Source: Orthonyx spaldingii (Eukaryota; Chordata; Aves; Passeriformes; Orthonychidae). Taken from it: a stretch of 64,000 nt of DNA. Location of the stretch: NCBI GenBank assembly GCA_013397795.1, contig VZTJ01003855.1, positions 1,641,824 through 1,705,823 of the forward strand, given 5' to 3'. Shown here one piece after another: positions 47,241-57,735 of this stretch. Positions within the stretch are counted from its first letter, which is position 1; each line of letters begins with the position of its first letter. Below the pieces are notes generated by a model. That model saw only the letters and a program-made list of their open reading frames with translations. It searched no databases and had not been told where the DNA came from. Position numbers and translations under genes: made by a program.

Positions 47241-48701
47241 GTTTCCTTACCATATGTCAGGCACCATGGGCCAGATCCTGCCAGCCTTCCCCAAGTGCAG
47301 CTGTACTCGCACACCTGCCTGACCTTGCAGACCTCGCTGGGAACACCCAAACATGAGCATGGGCTCTTTCCATGTAGGGCTGACCAGAGCAGCTGGGCCA
47401 GGGGGAGGCCAGTTCTGTGTCACAGTTGGGTGATCTGTTGTTGTGAGAGAGTAGCTGAGGTCACACCTACACGACTGTCACCAGGGTGGGCTCTGGCTCT
47501 GACAGAGAATGATGCCAGCACTGCTCCTGGCAGCTGAGGTCTGAGGTAGCTGGATGCAGGGCAGCTCTGCAGCCTCACTCCAAAGCAGTCAGACCACTGC
47601 TGGATTCTGTAGGGAGTCCCAAAGAAGAAAACCAGACTGTTTGGAGAGACACCTCTCACATGATGTAAAAATAACAGCTTTGTCTCATGTAGTATTCAGC
47701 CCTCACTAACAGGATCTCAACTCCCTTGGCTTTAAGGCCCTTCACAACTTTGTTGGCAGAAACTGGTGATTTCTTGAGGTCTGATTGCCCCAGAGGCTGT
47801 GGGAAGAGGTGTTTCTGCCCAGCAGGCCAGGGATTTTGGCCACATCACTCTCAATCAGATTTTGAGCTTCAAACTGACTCTTTGGAAGCTCAGCTGTCCA
47901 CCAGGGATGGAAGACCGGACAGGTGGGACAGGACATGCCACCTTCCCCTCACTTCAGCTGATCCCCCATGCAGCTGTGAGTGGTTCTCACTGGCGATCAC
48001 AGGGGAGTCCCCAAAATGCAACTTTGAGGCATAAAAACACCACTGGAAGGTGAATTCCTTCAGAGTCACTGGGAGAGAAGGGAGGAGGAGTACAACCTGA
48101 CAGGCTCAGTCAAAAAAGTCAGTTCTGACAGACAGCAAGGAGACTAATGAACTAAAGAGTTGCTTTGATTTAGTCTTCAAGGAAAAGGAGACAATTAAGA
48201 GGCTCTGTAATTCAATAACAGTTAGCAGGAAAAGGAGCTGTCACAGGCACAGGCAGCAGTGCCAGAGCACAGACACCCTGCAGAGGAAAGGAGCAGTGAG
48301 ACATGGCCAGGCACAGCCCCAGGGCCGGGGACCGGTGTGAGACCCCCTGACTGTCCCCAGCACCTCGGGGAGGGTGAGGGGGCAAACCCTCTGTTCCCCA
48401 GGAGGGCAAGGGAAATCAGGACAAGCACAGCTCAGCTTCCCTCTAACACCAGATAAAATGAAAGGGCATTAAATGAAGCGTATGGGGGGGTACCACCAAT
48501 AAACTAAGGAGATGAAAGTCAGGCAAGCCCCATCCAGGCAAAGGCTGCCGGAGCAATTTATCCCCAAATTTTCTAAAATGGTCTCAAGACCAGTAGGATC
48601 CATTTTTATTATGGCTTCATTTTCTCATGCGTTGGGACCGTATTGTCCATCTGTGGTCAAGGGATAGGCCGGTGTTTTCTGCCCAAGAATCCATGGTGTT
48701 T
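47241..48701. other. Gene-free stretch with possible old LINE remnant
   Basis: Mostly unrecognised sequence. The segment at about 48150-48200 (TGCTTTGATTTAGTCTTCAAGG) vaguely resembles the linker before the reverse-transcriptase domain of L3/CR1 elements. It could be an upstream piece of the element at 49690. Near 47270 GGGCCAGATCCTGCCAGCCT resembles the end of the ancient palindromic family. Both are too weak to call separately. Confidence 0.3.
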
Positions 48702-48794
48702 CCACACACACAGTGCTCCCACTGCCATCAAATCTGCCTGCAATTAAAACAGAAATGAGCTCTCCACCCTTTGGTGATGGCTCAGAATGGTCAG
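48702..48794. repeat. Dispersed 93-bp repeat, copy A
   Basis: This segment aligns without gaps to 50780-50872 in the same orientation. I count seven differences in 93 positions (about 92% identity). Both copies contain the word CTCCACCCTTTGGTGATGGC exactly. Outside the 93 bases the flanks diverge. The reverse-strand frame is open in copy A but has a stop in copy B, so it is probably not coding. It looks like a short interspersed element, an LTR piece or a local transposed duplication. The family is unknown to me. Confidence 0.85.
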
Positions 48795-49689
48795 GACAAA
48801 AACCGATGCTCCCAGGAATCACTGGCCTTCTCTGGCAATGGCAAATGGAACAGTCTCCAGCCCTGGCAGCAGCAACCACCTAAAGCAGGAGTGTGAAATG
48901 CAAGCTGGTTCCGGCAGTCAAAAGCACGTTACTGAATTAGTGAGATTTTTTTCCTTCTCTCACCTCTCCCTTTACTTAAAGGCAACTTCTATCCCCAACA
49001 GAGTGAGGAAAACATGCTAAAGATAAGCTCTTTTGCAGAACAGAGCATCTGGTGGGGAGGTGAGACCACCCGGGGGCTGGAGCAGCCGGAGGAGGTGCGA
49101 GATGCCACCACCCACCCAGAGTCAGGGACGTGACCCTTTGGGTTATCCCCTCGCTGTAGGGAACAGCCTCAGCTCCTGGCACAGCTCAGCACAGCCCCTG
49201 CCTCTGCAGACTGCCCACCTCTGTGCTCTACATGAGGCAGAGTCCACAGGACTCTGAGCCAGCCTCTGGCTGATGTGGGGCCAGAGAGATGCTGAGCACA
49301 GCCACGACTCCACAGATCCAAGCCCCAGCCTGGCCAGGGCGTGGGGCAGCAAAGCTCTGGAGGATGGGGGAGTCTCGTTACACGATCAAGGCCTTGGAGA
49401 GTTTTTCTGACAGAGCAATACAATATTTTCATTTCAGATTTTACACAAATCCTGCCCATTGTTATCGGCAGCTCCTCAGCAGACAAGGGCTGAGAGAGCA
49501 CTGTGTCAGATACTATATCTATCACCAGGAAGGTCCTCAGGCGGGTGGCTGGAGCTACACAGATCATAATTTTTATTATCAAAACATCATATGGCTCCTT
49601 ACATAGTGTAAATGAGATGAACTACAAGAGCAAAGATGTACTGCTGATTAAAAATACATGTGCACGTCCCTCAACAGGTCAGAGTCCAG
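48795..49689. other. Gene-free stretch, nothing recognised
   Basis: Mixed sequence between the first 93-bp repeat copy and the old LINE. A plus frame running from 49289 to 49606 is tyrosine-rich but has no recognised domain and is probably fortuitous. Confidence 0.4.
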
Positions 49690-50390
49690 TGGGCAGAAAT
49701 GTTAAGTGGGGTCCCACTGAGTGCCCTGCAAGGTCAATACAATTCAATAGTTTTATTAACAACTTGCAAGCCAGACCGGGGGTATGCTAATGAAATCTGA
49801 GCATTTTACCAGGATGGGAGGATAGCAAATAATTTGCAGGACAGGAATAAAATACAATACGAGCTTGATGAATTAAAGAAGTGGCCTGCAATCAATACAA
49901 AGAGATTCAGCAGGACAAATGCAAAAGATTAACACATAGGAAGGAATAAACAAAAGGAGAGAGGCTGTATGGAGATATCTGGCCAAACAGCTCTCCAACA
50001 GAGAGTGGTCTGGGGGAATGATCGATTGAACAGAAGTCAATACCACCAGGCTGCTGCATCCCTGCAAGGTGATTATTCTGCTCTTCCCAGTGCTCGTCAG
50101 GCTGCTGTTTGAAGCAACACACCCAGATCTGGGCATCACCTTCTAACAAAGACAGACAAGCCAGAAGGAGTTCAAAGGATGACAAAAAAATGCCAAAAGA
50201 ATTCGGAAAACAAAAAATCTTTGTGTGCATGTGAAAAATGAACGGCAAGCGTGAGGCCTGGCTCTGCCTTTGTTCCCTGCCACTCCCAGGACCCTGCTGA
50301 GGTACAGCCCCGAGAAACTGAGGCTGGTCTCAGACTCAGCGTGAGGAGAGACGTGTTGAACAACAGGGTGCTACAGATGGACTAAAGGGA
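49690..50390 (+). mobile_element. Old L3/CR1-like LINE, reverse-transcriptase fragment
   Basis: Translation near the start gives KWGPTECPARSIQFNSFINN, recognisably the GVPQGSVLGPVLFNIFINDL block of CR1/L3 reverse transcriptases. Downstream DNA continues collinearly with the family. GGATGGGAGGATAGCAAATA and GACAGGAATAAAATACAATA correspond to the part after the catalytic FADD region. Then follow GAATTAAAGAAGTGGCCTGC, CAAATGCAAAAGATTAACAC, GGAAGGAATAAAC, and later GGTGATTATTCTGCTCTTCC and GCTCGTCAGGCTGCTG. The catalytic FADD region itself is decayed beyond recognition, and frameshifts and stops are present. It is clearly older than the CR1 tails elsewhere in the window. Confidence 0.78.
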
Positions 50391-50779
50391 CACAACAGAG
50401 ATGCTGGGATTAATTAGGGCTAATTTTGCCCCTGGTGAAATTGCGGCACTGGGCCAAAGCTCCAGCAGAGAAAATTTAGGGGAAGCTTAACTCTGTAGTG
50501 TTTCTGAAAATTCAGGCAGTGAAAAGCACTGAAGTACCAGAACCCTCCTCTTGGATGGAGCTGAGACCAACCAGAACACAGCACCATTAAAAAAAAAAAA
50601 AAAAGTCCCCATGCCCAGAGAAGTGTCTGGTTGGCAATGCTCTGTTTGCATCTACCCATCACACTCAGCCCCCACAGACCCTCCTGAGGAGGGATTCCTG
50701 GATTCTGCAGAAAGCACAGGGCACCCAGGAGCCCCACAGACTGAACTGAGACTCAGCTGACCCCCACAGAAGTAAAGCA
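50391..50779. other. Gene-free stretch between LINE and repeat copy B
   Basis: Unrecognised sequence apart from a 16-A run (listed separately). No gene signature. Confidence 0.4.
50589..50604. repeat. (A)16 homopolymer
   Basis: Sixteen A bases about 200 bases downstream of the old LINE. CR1/L3 elements do not end in poly-A, so this is not their tail; it is probably a simple repeat. Confidence 0.88.
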
Positions 50780-50872
50780 CCACACATACAGTGCTCCCAC
50801 TGCCATCAAACCTGGCTGCAATTCAAACAGAAACGAGCTCTCCACCCTTTGGTGATGGCTCAGAACTGTCAG
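50780..50872. repeat. Dispersed 93-bp repeat, copy B
   Basis: Gap-free match to 48702-48794, same orientation, 2078 bases apart, seven mismatches. The flanking sequences on both sides differ from those of copy A. See copy A for interpretation. The two copies bracket the old LINE fragment. Confidence 0.85.
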
Positions 50873-51774
50873 AAATCAAATCTACTTGGCTGCAGTTGGA
50901 GCAAGGACCCATCAGAGCTCCCTGTGCCCCAGCACTGAGAGCTGCAGGAGGGAGCAGGAGCTGGAGGAAGGCAGAGCCTGGAGAGGAGCCAGAGCATCGC
51001 TCAGTGCCCCAGCGTGGAGACGGAGGTCTGCAACTCCACAGCACAGTGTGCAGGCTCCTGCCAAAAGCCCAATTGCACCATCTGCCAAATTAATATTCCT
51101 ATTTTTAATATCTCGTTTAAAGGGAAACATTAAGGGGGGAAAGGAGAGAAAAATAGAACACCACCTCACTGATTAGATTTATAAGCTCTGCAAGGAATCA
51201 CAGCAGACATCGGGTCTGCTTCTTTCCTGTCCTCCTGTGATCAATCCTTTCTCCAGAGGTGCAGGGCTGCCGGGTCGAACACAGGGAAATGCACCACTGA
51301 ACACCATGCTGCTGCTGCCACTGCCACTTAGTGAGGAGAGCAGAGCGGGGAGACTTGAGGAGATGAATCAACATGGTTCATTTCTTTGTGAGGAGCTCTT
51401 GCCCTGTCCTATTTCCATCCTGAAAGCAGCCCCTGCAACCTTGCTTCTCCTGGAAGGCACACAGGAATTGCACCCTGAACATGAAAGAGAAGGGAGTGAA
51501 AGCAGAGGGGAGAGAGAGAGAAAGAAAGATGGAAAATCCCTCCGGTGAACAGAAATGGAATGTACACGCCATGTGTCAGGGAGGAGACAGCCTGTGGAGT
51601 GGGCAGCAGCGGCTGATGCTGAATTAGCAGTGGAGCACAAGCGAGAGGCAGATGCTGGGAGCCGCAGCAGTGTCAGCGAGTGCAGCCGAGCTGGGGCAGG
51701 GGCTGCCCCTGGCTCCCGGCCAGTCCCTTTCCACGGGCAGCACCTCCCGAGGCTCCCTGAGCGGCTCCCAGGCT
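50873..51774. other. Gene-free stretch with GA-rich simple repeat
   Basis: Contains a short (GA)n and GAAA-type simple repeat at 51508-51529 and otherwise mixed sequence. The overlapping frames of up to 136 codons are not supported as genes. Confidence 0.45.
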
Positions 51775-51990
51775 GCACAGCCGCTGATGCTAATGGAATT
51801 AAACATTAATATGCTAAACAGAACCAAGAGCGAGAGAGGGGCTTGGATTTCTCTAGGTAGCAGACATGTCTGAGGTTAATGCCTGCCAATTCTTATTTGC
51901 TCTGCGATGTCAAAATCCATGTCCTTATTAGCCAGCCCATTAGTCCCCCGAGGCCAGTAGCCCATTAGTTCTGTCCTGGTCCTCACCAGC
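51775..51990. promoter_or_regulatory. Candidate regulatory block
   Basis: A sharp switch from GC-rich DNA to a segment with GATGCTAATGGAATTAAACA, TTAATATGCTAAAC and repeated CCATTAG/CCCATTAGT words (51938-51970). The homeodomain-type cores and lack of repeat signature suggest an enhancer-like element. Moderate to low support. Confidence 0.3.
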
Positions 51991-53063
51991 ACTTAGCGCT
52001 CTCCAAGAGATTCTCTCTCGGCGCCAGAGAGCATCCATAGCAGACCTGCTCCCACCTGGCATTCCCCACCGGGAGCCCTGGCTGGGCACCAGCCTGGGGC
52101 ACTATGAAGCCAGCCTCAAACAAAGTGCCAGGGAGTGCTGGTTTTACTTGTCCCACCCCGGACTGGTGGCAGTCGGGGTCACCCTGCCATGCTCCTTGTG
52201 CTCTGAAAGGTGAGGTGGCTTCCTCACCCCCCTCTTCCTTCTTCAAAACATTTTGTGTCTGCTCTTACTCACTCATTGTTGACTTTACATTATGGATCCT
52301 ATGGAAGAGGAAACTTGTCTTCTGTTTGTCTATGAAACACCACTCGGGACGTAATTAAAACAAATAACTAGCGGGTGTAACTATTAGAGACAAAGAGCAC
52401 AAACCTCATCAGGCGGTCGGTCCCCGAAGCTCAGCAGCACCTGCTGTGTGTGGGCTCAGCAGCACTGAGGGGTCTCCAGCCACAGCTTCGCTGTCCAGGA
52501 GCTCAGCTGGGCCCCTCTGCACCAGCAAACACCTTGGCCTCTTCCCCTCACCTCTGTAAGGAGAGACTTGCTGCCAACAGGTGAAGCACTTCACCAGTGA
52601 CACCTGGGCCATCATCCCCGCCTTGCAGGGCATGCAGGGCTTGGCCTAGGTCAGGCAGCAAGCTCAGAGTGTAACGCACATTTTCTGCAGCACTCCTATT
52701 GCATGGCCTTAAATTAATACTAAAGTAAGATTTTTAAAGATTAAAAAGGTGAATAGGGTCTTCCTCACCTCCCCTCGAGAGGGGAGCTGCTCACTTTCAT
52801 AGTTCTCTTACATTTATGTACCAGGCCATAGCAGGGAAATAAATTTTCTCCTCCTGCAACCATGACAGTAGATGGTCCAAGTTCAGTCTGGAGCCACACG
52901 TTCAGTGTGGAGAGCTTCCCAAAAGGAGATCACCAACGACACTGTGGGTAGGAAATTTGCCATACCTCCAGAGTAAATATTCTTCCACCTCTAGAGTGAA
53001 CATTTCCCCAGAAGGGATCTTCTGCATGCAGGATCCTTCCATTTATTTCTATTCCCAAGCCTC
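51991..53063. other. Gene-free stretch, nothing recognised
   Basis: Mixed unique sequence. No repeats or convincing frames. Confidence 0.4.
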
Positions 53064-53187
53064 AGATTTAGCCAAACACTGAAGCAGTTACTTACCTTTA
53101 ATCAGGAGCATTAGTCGCCCCATTGAAGTCAATGGGACTTCTCAGGTGCTTAAAGCAAAGAATGTGCTCCAAGTGTGCTGCTAAGCC
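53064..53187. repeat. Ancient palindromic (MITE-like) interspersed repeat
   Basis: The centre CCCATTGAAGTCAATGGGAC is nearly self-complementary, and the arms remain recognisably inverted outward. On the left are GATTTAGCCAAACACTGAAG, CTTACCTTTAAT and GAGCATTAGTC. On the right are ACTTCTCAGGTGCTTAAAG, AATGTGCTCC and GTGTGCTGCTAAG. I recall a palindromic amniote repeat with these words (agcacttaagcac, ctttaagcac, gagtagtccc and their complements) that is common in turtles and crocodilians. A non-autonomous DNA transposon origin is likely; the formal family name is not asserted. Confidence 0.72.
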
Positions 53188-53336
53188 AAGGGAAGTGGTG
53201 GCTGATGAAGACAGAGAAAAAGCAGTCAACAAATGAACCAGAACCATCTGCAAATGACTCCCAACTGGGCAGGTTCCCTTCTTTGCCTTAGACTGCTTTG
53301 CTTGCTGAAGAATTTTTCATTATGAATACAGAGCTC

Positions 53337-53352
53337 CTGCTGCTGCTGCTGC
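53337..53352. repeat. (CTG)5 simple repeat
   Basis: Sixteen bases of perfect CTG trinucleotide repeat. Short, and not inside a supported coding frame. Confidence 0.85.
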
Positions 53353-53603
53353 CTTTAAACGGTGCTTAGCAATGCCAACCCCTTGGGGGACTCCTGACAC
53401 AGCCAGAGCCTCCTGCTCACTGCTGGGCACCTCCAGGCCCAGCGTGGCCTGGGCAGTGGCAGGGAGGTCAAAGTAATTTGGTCCAAATGGAAAATAATCC
53501 CACAGCCACCATAAGGGAAATGCTGTGCTGAATGCACTACCTGAATTAGGCTGGCCCAAGCTCAAACCACAGCCCAGACATACTGGTGAGGTCTAGAACA
53601 CCA

Positions 53604-53906
53604 TGATGAGCTCCAAGAGGAGGGCTGTGAAGAAGGTGAAGGGTCTAGAGGGGAAGCCACAGAAGGAGCTGCTGAGATCACTTGGCTTGTTCAGCCTGGA
53701 GAAAAGGAGACTGAGGGGACACCAGAGCAGTTACAGCTTCCTCAGGAGGGGAAGAGGAGGGACAGACACTGATCTCTTCTCTGTGGTGACCAGTGACAGG
53801 ACCGAGGGAAGGTTTAGGTTGGGTATTAGAAAAAGGTTCTTCCCCCAGAGAGTGGCTGGGCTCTGGCTGGGGTCCCCGAGGCAGAGGTCACACCGAGCCT
53901 GACATC
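53604..53906 (+). mobile_element. CR1 LINE, internal 3' portion with deletions
   Basis: The order matches a second CR1 subfamily: GAGGAGGGCTGTGAAGAAGG, GGAAGCCACAGAAGGAGC, then TCACTTGGCTTGTTCAGCCT. These are followed by GGAGAAAAGGAGACTGAGGG, GGGAAGAGGAGGGACAG, CACTGATCTCTTCTCTG, GTGACCAGTGACAGGACCGA, GGTTTAGGTTGGGTATTAG and AAAAGGTTCTTCCCCCAGAG. The translated words SLGLFSLEKRRLRGH match the conserved end of ORF2. Relative to the recalled consensus about 30 bases are missing between GACCGAGGGAA and GGTTTAGG. The 3' terminal tail is also absent. Dead copy. Confidence 0.9.
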
Positions 53907-54840
53907 ATCTGCCTTCCTGCTTCGTGGAGTGGATCCCTCCACACTCAGCTCAGGGAGCAGTTCAGAGCTGGCACGTGGGCAGGTAGATTTAGATTTGTGT
54001 TCTGATGACATTGTTAACCTGTGTCAAAGTCTGAGGCTTGCAGGTTGCCCGGGAAGGTGGCTGTGGACACCTGGGAGTGAGGCTGTGCCTTGGGAGCCGC
54101 GCCTTGCTCAGCCACCCGTAACCCTGGGAATGAGCACCCGCTAAAAACAGCTCTTCCCAAAAGCTCAGAATTCATGTTTTACAAATAAGCCCTTAAAAAT
54201 TCACCATTTTCTGCAAGTAAACTACCATAAAGTATTCACAACTTTCAAAGTGAATCTGAATGCACAACAATTCTTCCCTTTTCCAGGTGAGAAGTTGCAG
54301 AAGCTCTAGTCCTGGAGCTGTTTCAGAGTAGCTTCTGCATGTTCCCTATTGCTTTTTAAAGACATTATAGGTGGCAGTTTGATTTTTATTAATTATTTCT
54401 ATTGCAGCAAAACATAAGGCTGATCTGATGATGCTCTTATATTGTGTAGGAGTAGCAAATAATGAGATTATCAAGTTGTGCACTGCCTCTGAAATGCTGT
54501 ATTTGGGACTTGTAACATTTGTTGCAACATACCCTGTAGACAGTATTTATCAGAGCAATGCAAAAAGAATCCATAATCTTCAGCTGGCTGTTGCTGCCTC
54601 CATGATGTGATTGCAATGGGAATTCAGGGAAACAGCAGGACAAGTTTGAGCATCCTCCCCACAAGGACCACACATGACGATCACTGCGGACAATAAAAAT
54701 TAACGATCAGCCTGTTCCAAAATGTGTCCTTCAACAGAGATGTAACTCACAGACGTGCCAAGGGCCAGCAGCGTCCCTGTCCCTGGGGCTGGCTGGAGAT
54801 GACCTGACACATCCTGGAGGAGCTGTTCTGGGAGCGAGCG
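53907..54840. other. Gene-free stretch, nothing recognised
   Basis: Unique sequence, AT-rich from 54150 to 54600. Short frames only. Confidence 0.4.
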
Positions 54841-54888
54841 CTCCCCTTTCCTGCAGTGTCACCTCTCCCCTTTCCTGCAGTGTCACCT
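54841..54888. repeat. Perfect 24-bp tandem duplication
   Basis: Two identical adjacent copies of a 24-base unit (CTCCCCTTTCCTGCAGTGTC plus ACCT), at 54841-54864 and 54865-54888. The lack of differences indicates a recent event, and copy number may vary between individuals. Confidence 0.92.
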
Positions 54889-55473
54889 CTCCAGCGCCAG
54901 GACCAGTGCAGAGGGTGTGAGTGCTGGGGGCTGCCAGCTCCAGCCCCTCCCAGCCCAGCTGGGGCACTGCAGGCCCTCCATGCCCCTCAATCTCCGCAGC
55001 CAGCACCAGCCCTCGTTATCAGGGATGCCCACATGCCAGCCGGGAGATGGGTATCTGTTCCAGAACAGGATCCACTAGGCATGAAGGGAGAGAACTGCTG
55101 ACAGAGAGAATGTAGCTTAGTATTTAAATCCCACTTTAAAAAAATGTCTTTCTTAATAAAATTTCCTTAGAAGAGTCTCTCTTGTGTACACAAAGCCGTG
55201 GGGAGATTTCCCAAAGGGTACAGCAGAGATTACAAGATACAGCTTAGGCTGGAGCGTCAGGGGGTGGATGCTTTGAACTCAGGGGGTTTCTAAAAGCACA
55301 AGGGAAATTATTCCAGAGTCAGAGTATTTCGCAATGTTTTAATAGAGGACAAATTACTCCTTTTTTTTCACCCTCTGCAGATCTGTCCAAAGAATCACAA
55401 ACATTTTTCCTGCCTCAAATCATTCTCTGGTAAGAGTGATAACAATACATCCCCAATAGCCTCACTCCACCTA
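54889..55473. other. Gene-free stretch, nothing recognised
   Basis: GC-rich at first, then mixed. A short T-run lies near 55361-55368. No repeats or genes recognised. Confidence 0.4.
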
Positions 55474-55592
55474 TAGATCTCCAAACACTCGATAAAGTTT
55501 CACAGGTTTCATGAGAGCTGTTTTTCAGGGGCAGGGAGAGGTGAAGTGACTTCACTAAAGACCTAACCTAAGTAGCCGAATCAGAAAAAAAC
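55474..55592 (-). mobile_element. MIR-like SINE fragment
   Basis: On the plus strand AGATCTCCAAACACTCGATA precedes GGCAGGGAGAGGTGAAGTGA and CTTCACTAAAGACCTAACCT. This is the order of the reverse-complement MIR consensus of sauropsids: gatctcaaagcactttacaaag, then gaggcacagagaggtgaagtgacttgcccaaggtcac. The intervening part is eroded. Inactive, very old. Confidence 0.65.
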
Positions 55593-57599
55593 CCTTGTTA
55601 TAGTAGCACAAAAGCTTCGTTTAAGATGCTCCAATTTGACATCATCCCAAAAAATATAATGCTTTAGGGCACGACTCCACAGCCATTAACGTTTGTGTAA
55701 GGCTTTCCATTGACATCGGTGGAAGCTGGGTCTGCCTTTTAAAAGCCTTCCCTTCATCCACTCAGACAAGCCTTTTTTTCTCCCTTCCCATTTGCAGCTG
55801 ATGTTCTCCAGCCTATTTTCTGGAAAGCGACGACTTTTCCATTTTCACATAGAGCAACTTTATTTCCATGGTACGCCAGTCTGCTTGGGATGTCATGGCG
55901 TGGCTCCCAGCGAACACTAACGTGACATGACAGGCAGATGCAACTCGCCTCGGCAGGACAAGCCAGGGAAGAAGTTTAAAGCAGCTTTATTCCAAGGAAA
56001 TGTGATGGAGAGGGAGGAAAGAAGGGGAGGACTGAATCCCCCGTTTCTGCTTCCAGAGAGACTGAAAGTTTTACAGCCAGGTTTTACTGCCAGCACGGCG
56101 CCATGGCCCCAGAGCCGCTGGGGACAGCGAGGGCACTGCCAGCCGAGCCAGGGACAACTGCAGCGTCCCAAGCCAGGGTGACATGTCTCTCTGCTTGATT
56201 TACCAGCTCTCATTCACACAGCCAAGTTGTGTGCAAGCTCTGGTTTGCCTCTCCAAACACCCAGGAGACATCCTCCAGCAGAGGGGCAAAACAAATAAAT
56301 GATGTCGCCTAGCCAGGCTGTAATGCCTCAGAGTGACAGTGAGATACTGAAGCACAGGGGCCAGTGACAGAAAAAAGGAAACATCCTACATCTGTGATGG
56401 CATGGAATAGCTTGTGGATGTCCAGGAGGGTGAACTCATCACCCAGACAGGCTAAAGTGGGATGAGGATCTGCATCAGGTCCCCTCTGGAGGAGGGTGGG
56501 TAGAGGCTGGGTGCCTTCTCACCTCCCTTCACAGCCAGCTGAGGAGCAGGGACTGGCCTGCCCTGGTGGAAGGTGTGAGCATCCCCCAGGGGCACTCCCT
56601 GCCCTGCTCCCTCCACTCTCTGCAGCGGATCTGGCTCAGCCAAGCACCCTGGCTTTGGTCTCACAGCAGCCACGGAGACTTCTTCAGGAATATTCACCAT
56701 CATCCTTCATTACCTCCCTGTGTGTGTTACCCTTCTTTCCCAAGCCAGCCTGAAAATCTCCCAGCAAGAATAAGGGCTGCATCAGGGCTGAAAGAGCTCA
56801 GTGCAGCTTTGGACTAGAGCCTGCCTTCCCAAGGTGTGGTATTCCAGCCACACACGAGACACCACCACTCCTTGGACAGGGTGAGTATTTATGATGACCC
56901 CAGAGCCTCCATTAATTCATTTCCTGTGATCCACAGGCTGGAAGACAACCCTCAGCTTCAACAGGACGCTGGCTCGAGTCCATGTACATCAGACAGTACC
57001 TGCAACATCCAAGCTGTCCCCATCTGTTACCCTGACTGGGAAGTTTACAGATGAGAAGCCAGGAAAGTTATAAAGTACAAGGCTCAATCCCTGCTCTCCT
57101 GCAGACGTGCAGGGCACGTTTCACTTCTCACACTGTGCATAATCTCACCTGTCCCCTGGACAACCAACTCTGCAGAAACATCGGCACCCGTGCACGGCTG
57201 TCAGCACGCCCTGCTCAGCGACAGCAGAATTAAGGTCAGCTCGCATCTTGCAGAATCCCAAACATGTACTTTTCAGAAGCTTCAAGCAGGTTGAGATAAT
57301 TAATATCAATATTTATTCCTATTCATTAATATCCATTCTATACGGCGTGGAATGCAGTCTCAAAACCCTGCGGAGTGCTCTCCTGACTCTCTCTCAGAAG
57401 GCACGATTGCTTCTTCCAGAACATTTTGCAGGACTGTATCTCTCCAGCCCTGGAGCAGGAGAGCCACGGACTGGGCTGGGTGATGTCCTGCTCACCCTCC
57501 CGCCTCCACCTGCTTCAGGCGGACCCTGTCCAAACCTTCCCGGGCAGGGACATTGCTATGAGGTTTGTGACTGCCTTTGGCTGTGCAAAGCCTCGCAGG
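55593..57599. other. Gene-free stretch, nothing strongly recognised
   Basis: Contains a weak copy of the palindromic family near 55700-55735 (TCCATTGACATCGGTGGAAG) and an AT-rich spot at 57285-57345 with homeodomain words (GATAATTAATATCAATATTT). The rest is mixed sequence with chance frames only. Confidence 0.4.
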
Positions 57600-57735
57600 A
57601 GCTGGTGGCTGCTTTCCCCGGCGGCCTTGGGGCCGCTTGATGTCCCCCTGCAGCCGCACTCGAGGCGGCAGAACCGGTGCCTCCCTCGGCAGCCGCGGAG
57701 CCGCCGCTGCCGGGCAGGGTCGGTGTCGGGACGAA
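57600..57735. promoter_or_regulatory. CpG islet
   Basis: About 16 CpG dinucleotides in the roughly 125 bases from 57615, with CGGCAGCCGCGGAGCCGCCG-like density. This is the strongest CpG cluster in the right half of the window. It ends abruptly at a double SOX-type motif and AT-richer sequence. It may be an orphan CpG islet, a promoter of an unannotated transcript or a hypomethylated enhancer. The long frames across it are due to GC content. Confidence 0.4.

Noticed and set aside
48702..48794. Reverse-strand frame across the 93-bp repeat (SEPSPKGGELISV...)
   Set aside because: The equivalent frame in the second copy meets a stop codon, so the shared sequence is unlikely to be maintained as protein.
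53088..53100. Minus-strand donor-like AAAG|GTAAGTAA
   Set aside because: It lies inside the ancient palindromic repeat, where the word belongs to the repeat arm; no acceptor and frame pair with it.
57040..57075. Possible MIR box TTTACAGATGAGAAGCC
   Set aside because: Only the first box matches; the expected gaggcacagagaggt continuation is absent.
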